Assembly (NCBI GenBank): GCA_964019165.1 | Contig: OZ025279.1 | Coordinates: forward strand, 1,858,501-1,922,500 | Source: Mastigias papua | Taxonomy: Eukaryota; Cnidaria; Scyphozoa; Rhizostomeae; Mastigiidae | Length of the DNA: 64,000 nt | Reading direction: 5' to 3' | Shown: positions 24,301 to 39,706 of the stretch, piece after piece | Numbering within the stretch: position 1 is the stretch's first letter | Layout of the letters: the number at the start of each line of letters is the position of its first letter | Made by a program: the position numbers and the translations under genes | The notes under the pieces: generated by a model | The model's input: only the letters and a program-made list of their open reading frames with translations | Database searches by the model: none | Told to the model about the DNA's origin: nothing

Positions 24301-25606
24301 TTGAGGTTGTCATCTACCTTCCTGTGATTCACCACGGCACTTGTTCTTTTGCTAACTTTCTTTGTTTTAATTCTTCGTCCATTTAAATTAGATCTCTTTG
24401 ATTAACCCCGACTTTGTAATCATGCCTTTTGTCCCATAGTTTCGAATACACGACCAAGTTAACTCGAATCAAGAAAGCATTGCCTATAGTACATTGCCAT
24501 CTATTGAATGCATAGGAAATTCGATTGATAATATCACGCATTTCCAATTACGATAGGCATGCCCATTTCCATCACGTTTGCTAGCATTGTTCACAATAAT
24601 TTATATCAATGGTGTGGATTTGAGCGTTTAAACGCATACTTCGTCTACTACATATCTTCAATATTATAGGAAAGTTGTCAGAAAGTCAGGCTTGTTACCG
24701 TGCTGTCAAAGCAGTCAATGTTTATCTTGTTTTAGGACTGGCTGACTTTTCTACGCTATAAAAGCTATCAACGTTCTGAAATAATTAATTAGTAACACCC
24801 ATTGTTTGTAATAACCTCTTGATAAGAATGACATCAACATTGTGAAACATCAAGTTGTCTAATGTTAAGTTAGTGGAGTAGACAGACATACTCATATATG
24901 AATATGAAGAACCCGACTGATAAAAATGTTAAGTAAGTTTAGTACTGGAATTTGGTGACCAAAGAAAGTTGGTAAGTTTATAGAAATTTGAACTGCCAAT
25001 TTTCATGCAAGCACATCATCATCAAAAGATCACATCTGTTGTTTAGTATATATAGATCCCCTGTGATAATTTATGCACTTCGCTGATGGTCTTGCTAAGA
25101 AAGTTTTAAGAATGGTTAAGTACTGAAATCATGAAAAAGCTAACAAATTTTTCTACTGTAGGTGAAGCAAACTTTCTTACATATTTTTACAACCAAACAT
25201 TCTATTATCGCCCTACTACTTGAGAACACAATCAAGGATGGAAGCAAGGAGGAGATACAGGAATTTTATTCCAACACGGACCTACAAAGTGAGGTTGAAT
25301 ATAATGTTTTCTTGAATGTAAACATGCAACCCTCGATATGGTGCAGGGCTCTCCGATACCATTTCATCATCGATCGTTTATACGTTACACATCGCCGTTC
25401 GATCATTCCATTTTTTCATTAGGGTTTTACTTACGATCTATAGCAGTGGTGTCAGATGTGAGAGAAGTAAATGGCCGATGACAAACAGTTTAGGTAACAA
25501 CTTTATCTCAATCTCAACTCAGATGTCAAAAGTTGAAAACAGCATGCTTGGAGATTAATTAGCAAGATGGCTTGCATCAAGTTACATAGGAATACATCTT
25601 CTCATT
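24301..25606. other. Upstream flank of lectin copy 4
   Basis: Collinear with 17419-18850 and 46967-48200. The stretch around 24720-24840 (TTTCTACGCTATAAAAGCTA and on) is almost identical to 47400-47520, closer than the rest of the flanks. No gene is seen; the open frame at 25162-25422 is not conserved. Confidence 0.55.
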
Positions 25607-26049
25607 CTGGAAATGAAATTATCAGTTCTATTTATCTCAGTTCCGGCCAATCAAGTCTCACCAGGGTATTTTCCAATGATAATAAATGGAATTCTCCTCT
25701 TCCCTTTGTTGTTGCGTATGGTTATACATTAAACTCCAATTTTATACTGCAATAATTTAGAAACGTATGATTCAATACTATAAAATTCGTTTTCAACAAT
25801 CAGCTATCATTGTCATGGCATAATCGCAGCAAATGTTTTGAACAAACAGATCTCAAACAGATCTTAGCTCCAATGACATCATCTGGCAGATATCACTGAT
25901 CCCATATATGTACTAGCCTTGTGGATGTTTGCTCACTCAATGCACACTTGAGAGAAGAGTAAACTTCCCCAAAATCACGTGTTGCCAAATGCGGAGTAAG
26001 AAATGTTCTAGCTGCTACACAGAATTAGCTACATAGAACTCCTTATTAT
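25607..26049. repeat. 443-bp near-identical duplicate (partner 18851-19293)
   Basis: Second copy of the near-identical block. The similarity stops abruptly at 26049, where copy 3's flank continues into the LINE fragments. Confidence 0.85.
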
Positions 26050-27711
26050 AACTTAGAAGAATGCTTTTACAACGAATGCCTCTCTCATGCTGTCATGCAG
26101 TCGACTATTCACAATGTTGTAATAATCTAGGTTCTACACCACTTCTCTTATATTATTTAACTCATTTTCAATACATGGACCCAAGTTAAGTCTACAGAAT
26201 TCCATATAAACAACAACTGGAAAATACTATCAAAAAAGTGGAGGAATAATCACATGGTATACAAATCAAATTAATCAGCAAGTGTGAATTTCTTCAGATC
26301 CGATAAGAACAGGTAAGAATAGCAATTGAAGTACCTTCCAAGTTATAAGCAAGCGTTCTTTGCGACAACCAAGCGATAACTATTCGATAACCTTTACGCC
26401 TACCAAAAGAAAGTCAAACGGACATTGTAAACTTATATCTAGACAAACGAGATGACTCCAAATCCTACACAGACACCAAAATAGGTGACCTGAAGAGACA
26501 ACTGAAGCTTGGTGCACACTACTCGTAAGAGTCAGTGATGTCAGCGACCTGCTTTTCACGTCCTTTACGACAAGTGTGAACATGTCTTCATAAGCTTTTT
26601 CCGACGTCCCTGACGTCCCAGTCAAAGGGAAATAAGCTCCATAGCCTGGATAAGCAGGACAGTCGCTAACTTCATTGACTCTCACGGCCAGTGTGAACCA
26701 GGGTTACTTGAAAAAGTCATGTCCTCGATGACCCAGATTCTTGTGCAAATTACGATAAGTGTGAACACATGGTTATGCATGACTGGGAAATCGCAGTCTC
26801 TCATGACGAATGTGAACACTGTACTAGGATGTTGCCAATGCTTTAGTAGTTACTAAGCCGTGTGATATAGCTCTATTGCCGCTCTTTTTTGGGCTTTGGT
26901 TGGCGCGCAGCATGTAGGAATGTCGCCGACTTTCATGACACTTGTGAACACACTGAATGCAAGAACGTACGAGGCAGGATAGTCGACACTTATATGAATT
27001 ACGAATGAAACTAATGAACTAGGCATAATTTTTCCAATGCTACAATAGTAACTTGCTATGCCAGTAATTCATGTAAACCAGACTCCAAACCAGACGTATT
27101 TACTTGCAGTGGTGTCAAATTAAAACACCACGAACTAAGGGAAGGGAGAAAAGTTTAGGACAATAACAGGGTCCGCTGTTCATTCACAGTCAACTCGAAA
27201 CAGATGTAGCGTAAGTTTAAAAAAACTAACCTGATGCAGATATATTTGAGAAATGCTGGTCGCATCTATGATGTGAGTTAGTACCACGTAATAGTAAGAC
27301 CGGCAAGTTAACCACTTCTTGATAAGAACACAGCACGCATTTTCTACCAGAGGTATGTAATATAGATACTGATAGACACCAGTCATTTATCAAAAACAAG
27401 CAGGATTACAGTATATCACGATTAACTTGCTTCAAACATCGCATGAGAGTTAGTGCTAAATTATGAAACAATAGCTTCATAACAAAGCAACGTTTAGAGG
27501 ATCGTGCACTTACGAGGGTGGGAGTGTACTGAAGAGAAAAGTACTCTTGAGAATGCGCTAAACAATTGCTAATAAAAGAATGAAGGAACAATAGGGGATC
27601 TTTCACATACAATGGATAGGGTGATAAGATGAGGAAAAGTACTGAAGCATCGAAGCTGCTAAAGTAGGTACAAATACCTAATTAGTAAGCGTGGTACCTT
27701 AGTAGTTTGAT
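26050..27711. other. Intergenic; repeated GTGTGAACA motif at 26560-26960
   Basis: No gene. Between 26560 and 26960 the words GTGTGAACA, GTGTGAACC, GTGTGAACAC, TGTGAACACT and TTGTGAACACAC recur five times at uneven spacing with TCATGA or GTCGC words between them, suggesting a decayed MITE with subterminal repeats; ends not resolved. The part 27170-27390 resembles 13215-13450 and 35810-36020 (GTCAACTCGAAACAGATGTA-like). Confidence 0.4.
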
Positions 27712-28345
27712 TTGATGCTTAAGCAATCGATAGATTATAGCTGATGAAGTAACATATGGCAACAGAAATCGTTAAGGAGAGTTAGTTACTTTGATCTTTT
27801 TCTGTATATAGTGCAAACTCGTGCCATCATGTTTCCAAACATTTCAGTTGTACTCAGTTGCATCTAGATCTAAAGGAAATACAAAACTGAAAGACTTATT
27901 TTCTGAGTATGATCTTATCGCTCATGATATACTACATATATCTTCCTAACTAGATAATTAGTAGGCATTGCTACAACGGCCTGAAGGGAATCAAATGTCA
28001 GAGTACATATCTACAGGGAACGACAGGCAAACACGAATATCTCGGAGAAGAGTGCTACCATAGTATTTTGATTTGGTGCCTAAGCAATCAAAAGATTGTA
28101 GTTGATGAAGTAACATATGGCAACAGAAATCCTTAAGGAGAGTTAGTTACTTTGACCTTTTCTGTATATAGTGCAAACTCATGCCATCACGTTTCCGAAC
28201 ATTTTAGTTGTACTCAGCTGCAACTAGATCTAAAGGAAGTACAAAACTGAAAGATTAGTGGCATTGCTACAACGGCCTGAAGGGAATCAATTGTCAGAGT
28301 ACACATCTATATTGAAGGACAGACAAAGGAGAATCTCGGAGAAGG
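27712..28345. repeat. Local tandem duplication of a ~290-340-bp block
   Basis: 27712-28053 and 28060-28345 repeat the same order: TTTGATTT(G)GTGC, GATGAAGTAACATATGGCAACAGAAATC, AAGGAGAGTTAGTTACTTTGA, TAGATCTAAAGGAA, GGCATTGCTACAACGGCC. The second copy lacks about 50 bases. A further copy lies at 42600-43360, split there by a MITE. Confidence 0.8.
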
Positions 28346-29763
28346 ACGTTCTGGAGAGTGCTGCATCCTTTCAGACCATTTTTAAAACTGCTAACTAGAT
28401 CAAAGACAAACACTATTCTCGTAGATTTATTTATTACACCTAATACAATGGTGCTTGCTTGGAAGAGAAATGAAGTGAGGGGCTTAGTTATTGAGAAAAG
28501 GTGGATAAAGCTAAACTTAAGAAGACTAAAACCTTGCATCCTGCAGGGTTGCCGCATGGTAACTAATGCTGGTTCGTTAACTATTGTTGGATGTTCTTTT
28601 GCGCAGTAAATTTTAAGCAGTAAAATCACCATCACAAGAGCCAGATAGTATTTTTATTTTGTAGCCATACGTAATTCGGTAACTGTTATTCAATTTGAAT
28701 TCTTTGTGCAACACTGTGAATTATCGAGATTCATATAAATTGTGTTTAATCCTTGTAGCATGTGATTCATATGTGGATTTCTAGTGAATGTTGCAGTTGA
28801 CATATTGCCTTGTCTTAGCACGTAGCGCTTACAACGACTGTAACACCATATGTGCAGTCAAATTTAGGGCTATTAATTAAGACACTTTTATTTGTAAAAT
28901 TTGGCTAATAGAGGTCCAACAAGATGGAACCCTACAATAGAGCATTGTGCTAGGTTCCTTATAAAAAGGGTGTATAAGCTACTTTGTGGGATTGTATTGA
29001 TGATTCTCATCTGTTAACTGGTCTCTCCTAACACCTAAAAACTTTGAGAACTATTGATTGCAAACCGTCTTTACAAGCCATTTTTTAAGACACAGTGCTA
29101 TAGAATTGTATGAACAATACCCAAGGATGGATCTAGTACGATTGGCTTTGGGAATGTAGAAGGAGTGTGTTTCGGCCAAACACTTCTTATTTCCAGATTA
29201 TGCGCCCTATAACCAAGTAGATCTTGTCTTGCAGTTACAAATATCACATTTCAATGTTTGTCAATATTGATGCGCAAAGCATGAGTCCCATCCAGTGCAA
29301 CACAGGTGATTACGGAACACTGGAACAAAGAGAACAGGTTAAGATTTTCTGGGTATCACACCCTTTAGATCTTAGAAAACTTTGTATCGAGAAACCATAA
29401 TAGTTTTTACCGAACCAACATACTGGTGTACCGAATGCAGCAGTGAGTTACCGACAAAAAGGCAAAGCATTAGTGGTATCACACCCCATAATCCCCGGTA
29501 AATCACTCCCCAATTATACGACAGTTATATATCTTTCAGAGCTACACGTAATATTCCTATAGTTATACCAGTCACTGAACAAAAGTAAATTGTGTTTTCT
29601 TGCTATTAATTCTCGATATAATTAATTTCTTCAAAAGCTAAATAAAGGGTAAAATATTGGACTCAATCTAAAAAGTGAAGGAATTTTTGGGTGTTAGGCA
29701 GGCTCATTTCTGTTGTAAGTTGGGCTATTAATTGATTATAGTTCCATCTGTATATCTGAATAA
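28346..29763. other. Intergenic, duplicated non-coding block
   Basis: 28346-28500 matches 43385-43490 (TTTCAGACCATTTTTAAA); an 83-codon plus-strand frame and a 113-codon minus-strand frame overlap here, but neither survives in the second copy, so no gene is called. 28540-29060 parallels 20460-21010 and 43560-44300. Nothing recognised at 29060-29763. Confidence 0.45.
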
Positions 29764-29832
29764 TATATGAAAAGTGAAAGTGCGAGAAAATATCCAACCC
29801 GGGTGGGATTCGAACTGGCGACCCCTGACTTA
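29764..29832. repeat. Single arm of the tRNA-derived repeat
   Basis: Shares GAAAAGTGAAAGTGCGAGAA and GGGATTCGAACT with the palindrome at 544-671, then stops after ACCCCTGACT. It is one half only, so not a tRNA gene. Confidence 0.6.
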
Positions 29833-29874
29833 TAAATAATATGTACTAATTTTAATTTTAATCTTAATTTTAAG

Positions 29875-30333
29875 TACACGCTTTTTTTATAAGGAACGAC
29901 TTTATAAGGAACCTACATGTAGAAGGCCGAAATATTTAAAGAACTTATACTACTAAAGGAAAAGTCTTTAAGGAACTTTTCATTTTCAAATTCCGAATGC
30001 TGTACTCAGATGCAAGTGAAGATTACATTGCACTGGATGATATCAATGGAATAGACATGATACTTCTTGATTGAGATTATGCTTTTGCATATGTAGAACT
30101 TATTTCCTGTCGCATTTGTGCTTTTGAGGTTGGGTTCTAGCCATAATTAAAGGTAAAATTCAGAATGTCAATGCTTTTCTAGTGTCTGTGCCATTTTGTG
30201 GCACTCTATGTGCAGTGAAAATTAAGGAACTATTAAGGAACTTTTAGTACTAGAATTTGATAAAAAGAGGTCCGAAAATAAGGAACTTTTAGAACTAGGC
30301 CTTTAGCTAGGTTCCTTATAAAAAAAGCGTGTA
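29875..30333. mobile_element. MITE with TACACG ends (reference copy)
   Basis: Perfect 23-base inverted ends: TACACGCTTTTTTTATAAGG continuing AAC at the left and its complement at the right. TA at each end is the likely target duplication. The interior repeats AAGGAAC or TAAGGAACTTTT about ten times. No coding frame. Relatives are at 34796, 39360 and 42620 and, decayed, in several lectin flanks. Confidence 0.85.
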
Positions 30334-31042
30334 GTCATAGTCTTCCTACAAAAGTTTGTAACATGAAAGCTCCTAAATACTTGTAATGCTTAGCACATTC
30401 AAGTTTTCCAGCTTGATAAAATAGTTTGGTTTAATTCCAATACACCTTGATAGCAAGAAAGACTCTTGGCAAGTTTGATGTATGTAAATGGATGGATGTA
30501 TTTATCTCTTGGCGAGATAAGAACGTCTCAAATACATAATCTCATGTTTATTCGCATAATTAAGTTTGCACTTCATGTTGCCAAAACTTGCTCTCACATA
30601 CACTGCATAGCAATCGGTACATATTACAAATAATTCTGATGATAGTGATTAAGTGCTAACTAAAATCTATCGATATTGCTTAAATCTATACATAGTTAAG
30701 GACCAGTCATTATTTATGCTGAGTAGGGGGCTAGAAGATATTTTCATTTGTACCAAAATACATATGATAATCTCGCCGAAAGAGAAGAATATAACAGACA
30801 GCTAGAATAACAATTATACAAATCTAATATATTTTGACAGACACCTTCAGATTATTTTTAATGGTGCTCCTCTTTTACCATTTTATTTTTGGTGACCTCC
30901 CTTTTGAAATCCAAAAATTGTTGGCGGCCCCTCTAAGTACCCTCTGACCCCCAACCTGCAATACTAACGAATGATCTCTTATGTGCTGTCTTCATAAGGA
31001 CATTGCAAAAGTACCCTTTGCAACACTCTATGTCTCTCAGAT
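30334..31042. other. 3' flank of lectin copy 5; possible decayed MITE at 30710-30985
   Basis: The stretch ACCAGTCATTATTTATGCTG at about 30704 and the inverse-like AACGAATGATCTC near 30967 could be worn terminal repeats. The sequence between them does not occur in other lectin flanks. No gene. Confidence 0.35.
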
Positions 31043-33870
<2,828 letters not shown>

Positions 33871-34795
33871 TTTACTGCAAACGGGCAACTCTTCTTACTT
33901 CGTCTTGCTCAGAAACAGGATTTCAATGAGATACTTTGATGACAGTCGCTATAATGTTTGACGTCTCTATCTATCTTCATCACTTCACATCATTTATTTA
34001 TAGTCGTAATCTCATATTTTTCATATTTTCATCCGTTAATCTAATTTTTTCTAAATCCTGAATTCTGATAATATTTTTGTTTCATATTTTCTTTCACATG
34101 AACAAGCACACTCGCACCAAGAAAGTGGCTGCAATTTTTGGGCTAGTCAAAACTATTCAGCAGGATATGATAATGTGATTAAACACTTTTAAAATACTAA
34201 AATCCTTCTAGGAGGTAAAACAACTCTTCACTATCACCCCTTTTGCCTACTGGTTTTATCAATACTACTATATAGATAATGCGCTATATACAGATGATGC
34301 CTCTCTTCTGTCAGTTACACGAGTTATGTGACTGTTATCATGATCGATTCAGATTCGATTTGGTCAAAAACATCAGCACCAGATGAGGTCTTTGTTTTAC
34401 GGTTTACCAAGCACCAACACCAAATGCAATTGTAAAAGTTAGTCGGACAAGTAGGCAGATGGCAGATGCCACCAAACACAAAAATATACAATCTAACGAC
34501 TAAACTAGACAGTTCAAAGACATAACTGTAGCTTGCAAGACCAGCGATTCATATTCACGAGACATCAACATAGCAGAACTCAATTTGAAAAGCTCCTTTA
34601 CCTGAGAAGCTCCATGAAAAGCTCCTTAAAACTAAGCCAGAAGCACTTAACTGCTATGACACCGTTTTAAAAAAAAAACCAGCAACTGAGAAGCATATGG
34701 AAATTTACAAACTCAAAGCATACATCTAAGAGAACGGAAGTCTTCAAAAGACCTTCCCAAACGCAGAGTAAGACATGTTCTGCCTAGTATAGAAA
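33871..34795. other. Upstream flank of lectin copy 5
   Basis: Shares blocks with the flanks of copies 1 and 2 (for example GCACACTCGCACCAAGAAAG against GTGCATTCTCACCAAGAAAG, and ACTACTATATAG(A/G)T). No TATA-like box at the position seen in copies 3, 4 and 6. No gene. Confidence 0.5.
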
Positions 34796-35215
34796 TACAC
34801 TCCTTTGTAAAAGAACAATTTTATACGAACACAAGTCTAAAAAGTGATGGGAAATTAAGAGCAAATTAAGAACATGCTGAGGCTGAAACACTGTCGTAAA
34901 ATGATTTTATGCTGCCAAAAGTCCTTGAAACACCCTAAATATCAGTATGTAAAAAGTGGTAAATGTATTGAGATTTTTGGCAAGGATTATACATCTGTGA
35001 GAATGTATATCTTTCGTCCTCTGCTAATGTTATTAAAAATAATACCTGTTGCATAAACACCCAATGTTCTCTTGTATATTGTCTAATGTCGAGATTGCCT
35101 ACACCAGAATAATTTAAGAGTAGATTAAGAACACTTCAGCCTCAAAATTTTAGAGATATTAAGAACACCTAGCCTGAACTTCAATTTTAATAATTCTTAT
35201 AAGAAAAAGAGTGTA
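34796..35215. mobile_element. MITE with TACACTC ends, related to the TACACG family
   Basis: Imperfect inverted ends: TACACTCCTTTGTAAAAGAAC at left, TTCTTATAAGAAAAAGAGTGTA at right. The interior repeats TTAAGAACA and TTAAGAGCA words. The short plus-strand frame 34874-35056 lies wholly inside and has no relatives. Confidence 0.7.
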
Positions 35216-36408
35216 GCTGTAGGATCATTATTATGAAGTATACAAATGCGTTTACAATGACTGCATCTTTCATGTTGACATGGAGTGCAATAATATCTAT
35301 ATTACAGAACTCCTCTTATTTTATGTAAATCAGCCAATGCACTGACCTAAGCCAAATGCTGAAAATTCCATATAGAACAGTAAAAGCTTGAAAGCATGAT
35401 TGACAAAGTGAAGGCATAATTGCATCAATTAACAAATGTGGACTTTCTTCAAACAAGATAAGAACAGGTAAGAACAGTAATGGAACTGAATCCCAAAATT
35501 GCAGACAGACAGGGTATATGTTACAGCTCAGCTGCAACTTTTTGAAAACATTCAAGCCTACCAAAACAAACCCTAATAAATATTATTTAGGCAAGCAAGC
35601 ATACCGCAGATTCTACCAGACTTCAAAATAAGCGATCTGGCGAGTAAACTGTATAGCTAAACATCGCTACACACTAACAAAATAGAGCTCAATTTAAACC
35701 ACTCGCTTGACACAACGAAACCAGAAGCATTTAACTACAATGACGTCGAATTAAAACAACCCCAAATTAGAAGAAGGAAAGACATCTAAGAAAATGACAG
35801 CATCGGTTATTCATTCACAACAAACTCGAAACAGATATATCGTAAGTTTAGAGGGCTGGAAAAATATGCATCACAAACTCACCTTAAACAGATAAGGTTG
35901 AAAAATTCTAGTGCATGTTAGGACCATGCAAGGCCTCACAAGTTAACCACTTTTCAGCAAGAACACAGTAAACATGTTCAAAAAAGAGTATATGATAGTG
36001 ATAGATTCCAGTCATTGATTAAAAACAAGCAGGGGCACAGAGAGCCATGAATGGACCTAATCTTAATACTCTTGTCGTAAAACTTGAGTAACTATAAGAG
36101 CCATTTCTATGAATTTACTCAACTCTCGAGAAACAAAATTAATATTAAATGATGTGTAGTGTTAGTACAAACAAAATTCACGACCAAAACAAAACATTTG
36201 AGAAGAGAAGTTATATAATAATACCTTGCAAAACACTATGTTGAAGAAGAGTTTTGCAGAAGGACATTCAAAAAGTATAGCACACTTTCAAATTAATTTC
36301 TGAACTGTTAGCTGACAACCATGAAGAAATCATTAGGACACAATAACTTTGCAGTCCACAATAACAACAGGAGCAGCTGATCGGAAGACAAATGAGATAA
36401 TGAACCTA
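35216..36408. other. Intergenic, nothing recognised
   Basis: 35220-35580 weakly parallels 26040-26400 (ATTCCATATA, CTTCAAACAAGATAAGAACAGGTAAGAA). No gene, RNA or element ends seen. Confidence 0.35.
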
Positions 36409-36685
36409 CAATACTCGCCAAAAGTCCTGGGACACTTTGCACTTTTTGTATTCTGCAATGAACTTTCATCCCCCTCTCCCCCTGACACAATGTTGGTTTT
36501 CTGGAGAAGTACCTGCGACAATGGGAAAATTTCGCGTGCACACCAACTTTAAGTGTCCCACAAGCGAACCAACATTGTTCTAGGGGGAAGCGGGTGCATG
36601 TTTGTAGCAGCTATGACAATATGTAGAGGAAAGTGGTTTTTTATCTGTTTCTTCTAAGTGTCCCAAGGACTTTTGGCGACTATTG
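36409..36685. mobile_element. 277-bp MITE, solo copy, TA target duplication
   Basis: Ends CAATACTCGCCAAAAGTCC and its near complement GGACTTTTGGCGACTATTG, with TA on both sides. It has the same length as the elements at 57739 and 60814 and the same layout (CCCCTCTCCCC, ACAATGTTG, then AACATTGTTCT and a G-rich run), but is well diverged from them. Short overlapping open frames inside it are by-products of the fold. Confidence 0.85.
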
Positions 36686-39359
36686 TAGGCATAGGAAGAA
36701 GATCAATAAACGCAAAGTGAAGTTGTCTGTGTATGATGTTTGACTGTGCCATGTACTTAGTCTCTTACTCTGTCAACTGACCTACTGCACCTCCCAATGC
36801 TCGTATAGATAAACCAATGATGCATTGAAAGTTCGAACATGGCATTATTATTCAATAAGACCATTGCCTGTTTTTCAGAAGCTAGGGCCTTTTGTCCCGC
36901 TTGATATTATGTATAAGTTCGAGTGAATTATGAGGACAAATTTGAAGAAATAAACTATGTACTAAGCTGATGAAAGAATATGAGAGATTTTGTTGAAATT
37001 TCTGAACAAAAACTAGCAATCGTTTTCATCATAACATTGACTACTTTCAAACATGAATGGTCAACGTACAAAAAGACTTTTGACAGATCTAGGCCTTGTC
37101 AACAGGCTCAAAGATAGGGTGTTGTCAAATCAAATTGATCCCAGGCCACGCCCTGTGCATCAAGCCTGTCATTCTCAGCATTCAACTTTCCCCTGGTGAT
37201 GATATTGAAATACAATTGTAAGATAGCAGTTTTTCAATTGACAACCTACAGTTACAAGCAGATGCAACCAGAACTAGTCAATTATATGAAACCAACTTAA
37301 GAGTTTAACCCTGTAATTTGATTTTTGGGGTCGCAATGGAAGTTTTCGAAAGTGGGAAGAAGTCCATGCAACACAATTTGAGCCATTATTTCAAATTCAA
37401 TGTCGGGAAATCACACGTCGCGCCAAGAGTGTGCAGCCTAGTATGATCATGATTTATGGTCTCCTGAGGGCGTTGCACCGCCTGTCTGAATTTATAAACC
37501 TCAAACATAATATTCTTCTAAGGCTCGAAATACTCATTCACTTTGGTCAAAGCAGTGTCAAAAGCAGCATCAGCCCCTGTGTCTGGCAGCTGTCAAAAGA
37601 TCTTACGAACTCTTGGTCCTGTCAGATATAGCAGCAAAGCGTTTCTTGTTTGTTCTCCGTGATAGCGTTCGCGACCAAGTATGTATGCTTAGAACTCATC
37701 CAACCAAATCTTCCCTTGGGGTGCCACACTGACCCCAACGCCCTCTCCTAAATCAAAAGGTGGTAGCTGAAGGGACATAGCTCTAGCCATCCTTTTTGTT
37801 GTATTCGGTAAGTGTAATTGCCCTCACGATCAACCTTAGATAAACATAGTGCTGCTTTTTCTAAACGTAAACTCCATCTTCTAGAAGATATTGCTGGATA
37901 TATAGAGGTCTGAGTCCGAGTGTCAACCACTTCACCATCAAAGGACTATTTCATGCTAAACAAAATGAACTCTCGGTTGGACTATTAGATAACAACAGGC
38001 AAACAATGGCAGTACGGAGAAATAGTTCAATAAACGGAGAGATTCGGATCCAAGCAAAACAAGTAATATTTAAGGAAGTCTAAAAGAATACCATTTTGTA
38101 GACAATACCAAAAATGATTGAATAGAGAGAACTATGTTGATAAAAAGCCTCTTCATTTCCACAACAAACAGAATAGGATTACAAAGTGACAGACGTCAGC
38201 CACAAAAACAAGATCAAACAACCAGCTGTGAGTTTGTGAAGAAGTATCTGAAGAACAGAGGTCTACAGCAGGGATCGCCTACCTCTTTTTGAAACCGAGG
38301 ACTACTTCAAAAGCGATTAGTATTGCAAAGTATTGACAACAAGACGTGTTCATAAATGAAGAGATATATGAAGCAGATTCTATGTTTGAGCTTTATTAAA
38401 ATATCAGAGGTAGACCTATCTTTATAAAACTATACCACTAATTTTGCAAGTTGACATCATCTTATAGTGAAGGTTACCTGATCAGCATAGCGTTCAAATC
38501 TTGATTGGTTGGCAGAAAAAATTCTCATGACCTTTTCCACCAATAGGAGACTACGATTTCGTAAACATAAAATAAATTACAGAACATTCTATGCCTATCT
38601 GATCACAGTATGGAAATCCACAATAAATTTACTAAGGATACAATTGATGTGTTATGGTAACTAGGACCATCTTAAAGATGGTACTCCTAGTAGGATGTGG
38701 AATAAAAAGTTTGCCGAAGACACAGCTGTGGCGTCAAATGATTGAGCGTGGTCTCTCAATTTGCATTCCAGGGTCATTTGAGAGCGTCATTAGTAAGATA
38801 CACAGTCAATTTATCTATGTATTTTTAACATCAACCTAGCTACGTAAAATATCTAGTTTCCCCTTTCAGTTGTTGCACGCTTTGCTAGGGGAGCTAAGCA
38901 TATACAGTGATAACATCCTGTTAATTCAAATGCTTTATTCGAATCATTCAATATTATATTGTGGTGCATATTGCAGGTACTTCTTTAGAATATTTCACAT
39001 CCAAAGTATAACGCGATTATTAGACAGGTGAAGTGATACAACAGTATATATAGCTTGAGTATTAGGAATTTGATCGCTTGCAACAAGAGTGAGCTTCCTT
39101 GTATCAAAGAATAAAGCTTGTGTGTAAATAAATGCGCTCTTAGCCTCTCTATATTCCAAATGCATAGTTAATAGGAAAATCTCACTTGACTGAGTTATTT
39201 GATTACTTAACATTTTGCTCACATTTTCCCGGCCGTTATAATCTTATTTCGTGTTTAGTCAAATACTTTTATACCATTCAATATTGTTTCAACTTGTTCA
39301 ACCCTTTGCTACGCAATAATTTAGAATGAATGACGTCAGAAGAAGGTCGCTACAATTAA
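36686..39359. other. Intergenic, nothing recognised
   Basis: About 2.7 kb without a conserved frame or repeat that I can place. 37100-37640 is less AT-rich than its surroundings but its frames are short and unmatched. The longest gap without a feature in the window. Confidence 0.3.
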
Positions 39360-39706
39360 TACACGTTTTTTTTTTAAAGAAAAGCACTTTTTTCCTGAGG
39401 CTCAATTTTCTTAACTTTTCACGAATTTGAGGCTGAGATTTTCTTGAGATTTTCTTAACTTCTGAAGGAAAAAACTGGCTGAAACAGGCTACTCTGTATT
39501 TGTTGGGCCACCATAAGTCTCGATCTTTGTACGAGAGTTTGCAAAAATGAGCCAATATCAATTTCTGGCATGTAAAGAAGATGAACTGTAATTTTCTTAG
39601 GATTTTCTTGAACTTGAGCCTTGTGATTTTCTTAGGATTTTCTTAAGATTTTGACCATTTGAGCCTCATTTTCTTATAAACTGTTTTCTTATAAAAAAAA
39701 CGTGTA
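39360..39706. mobile_element. MITE with TACACG ends
   Basis: Ends TACACGTTTTTTTTTTAAAG and TTCTTATAAAAAAAACGTGTA. The interior repeats ATTTTCTTAGG and TTTTCTTAAG, a different internal word from its relatives. The right end abuts a LINE fragment. Confidence 0.8.

Noticed and set aside
28294..28635. 113-codon minus-strand frame overlapping an 83-codon plus-strand frame
   Set aside because: The paralogous block at 43385-43640 breaks both frames.
36308..36552. Three overlapping open frames on both strands
   Set aside because: They lie mostly inside the 277-bp MITE, whose self-complementarity keeps both strands open.
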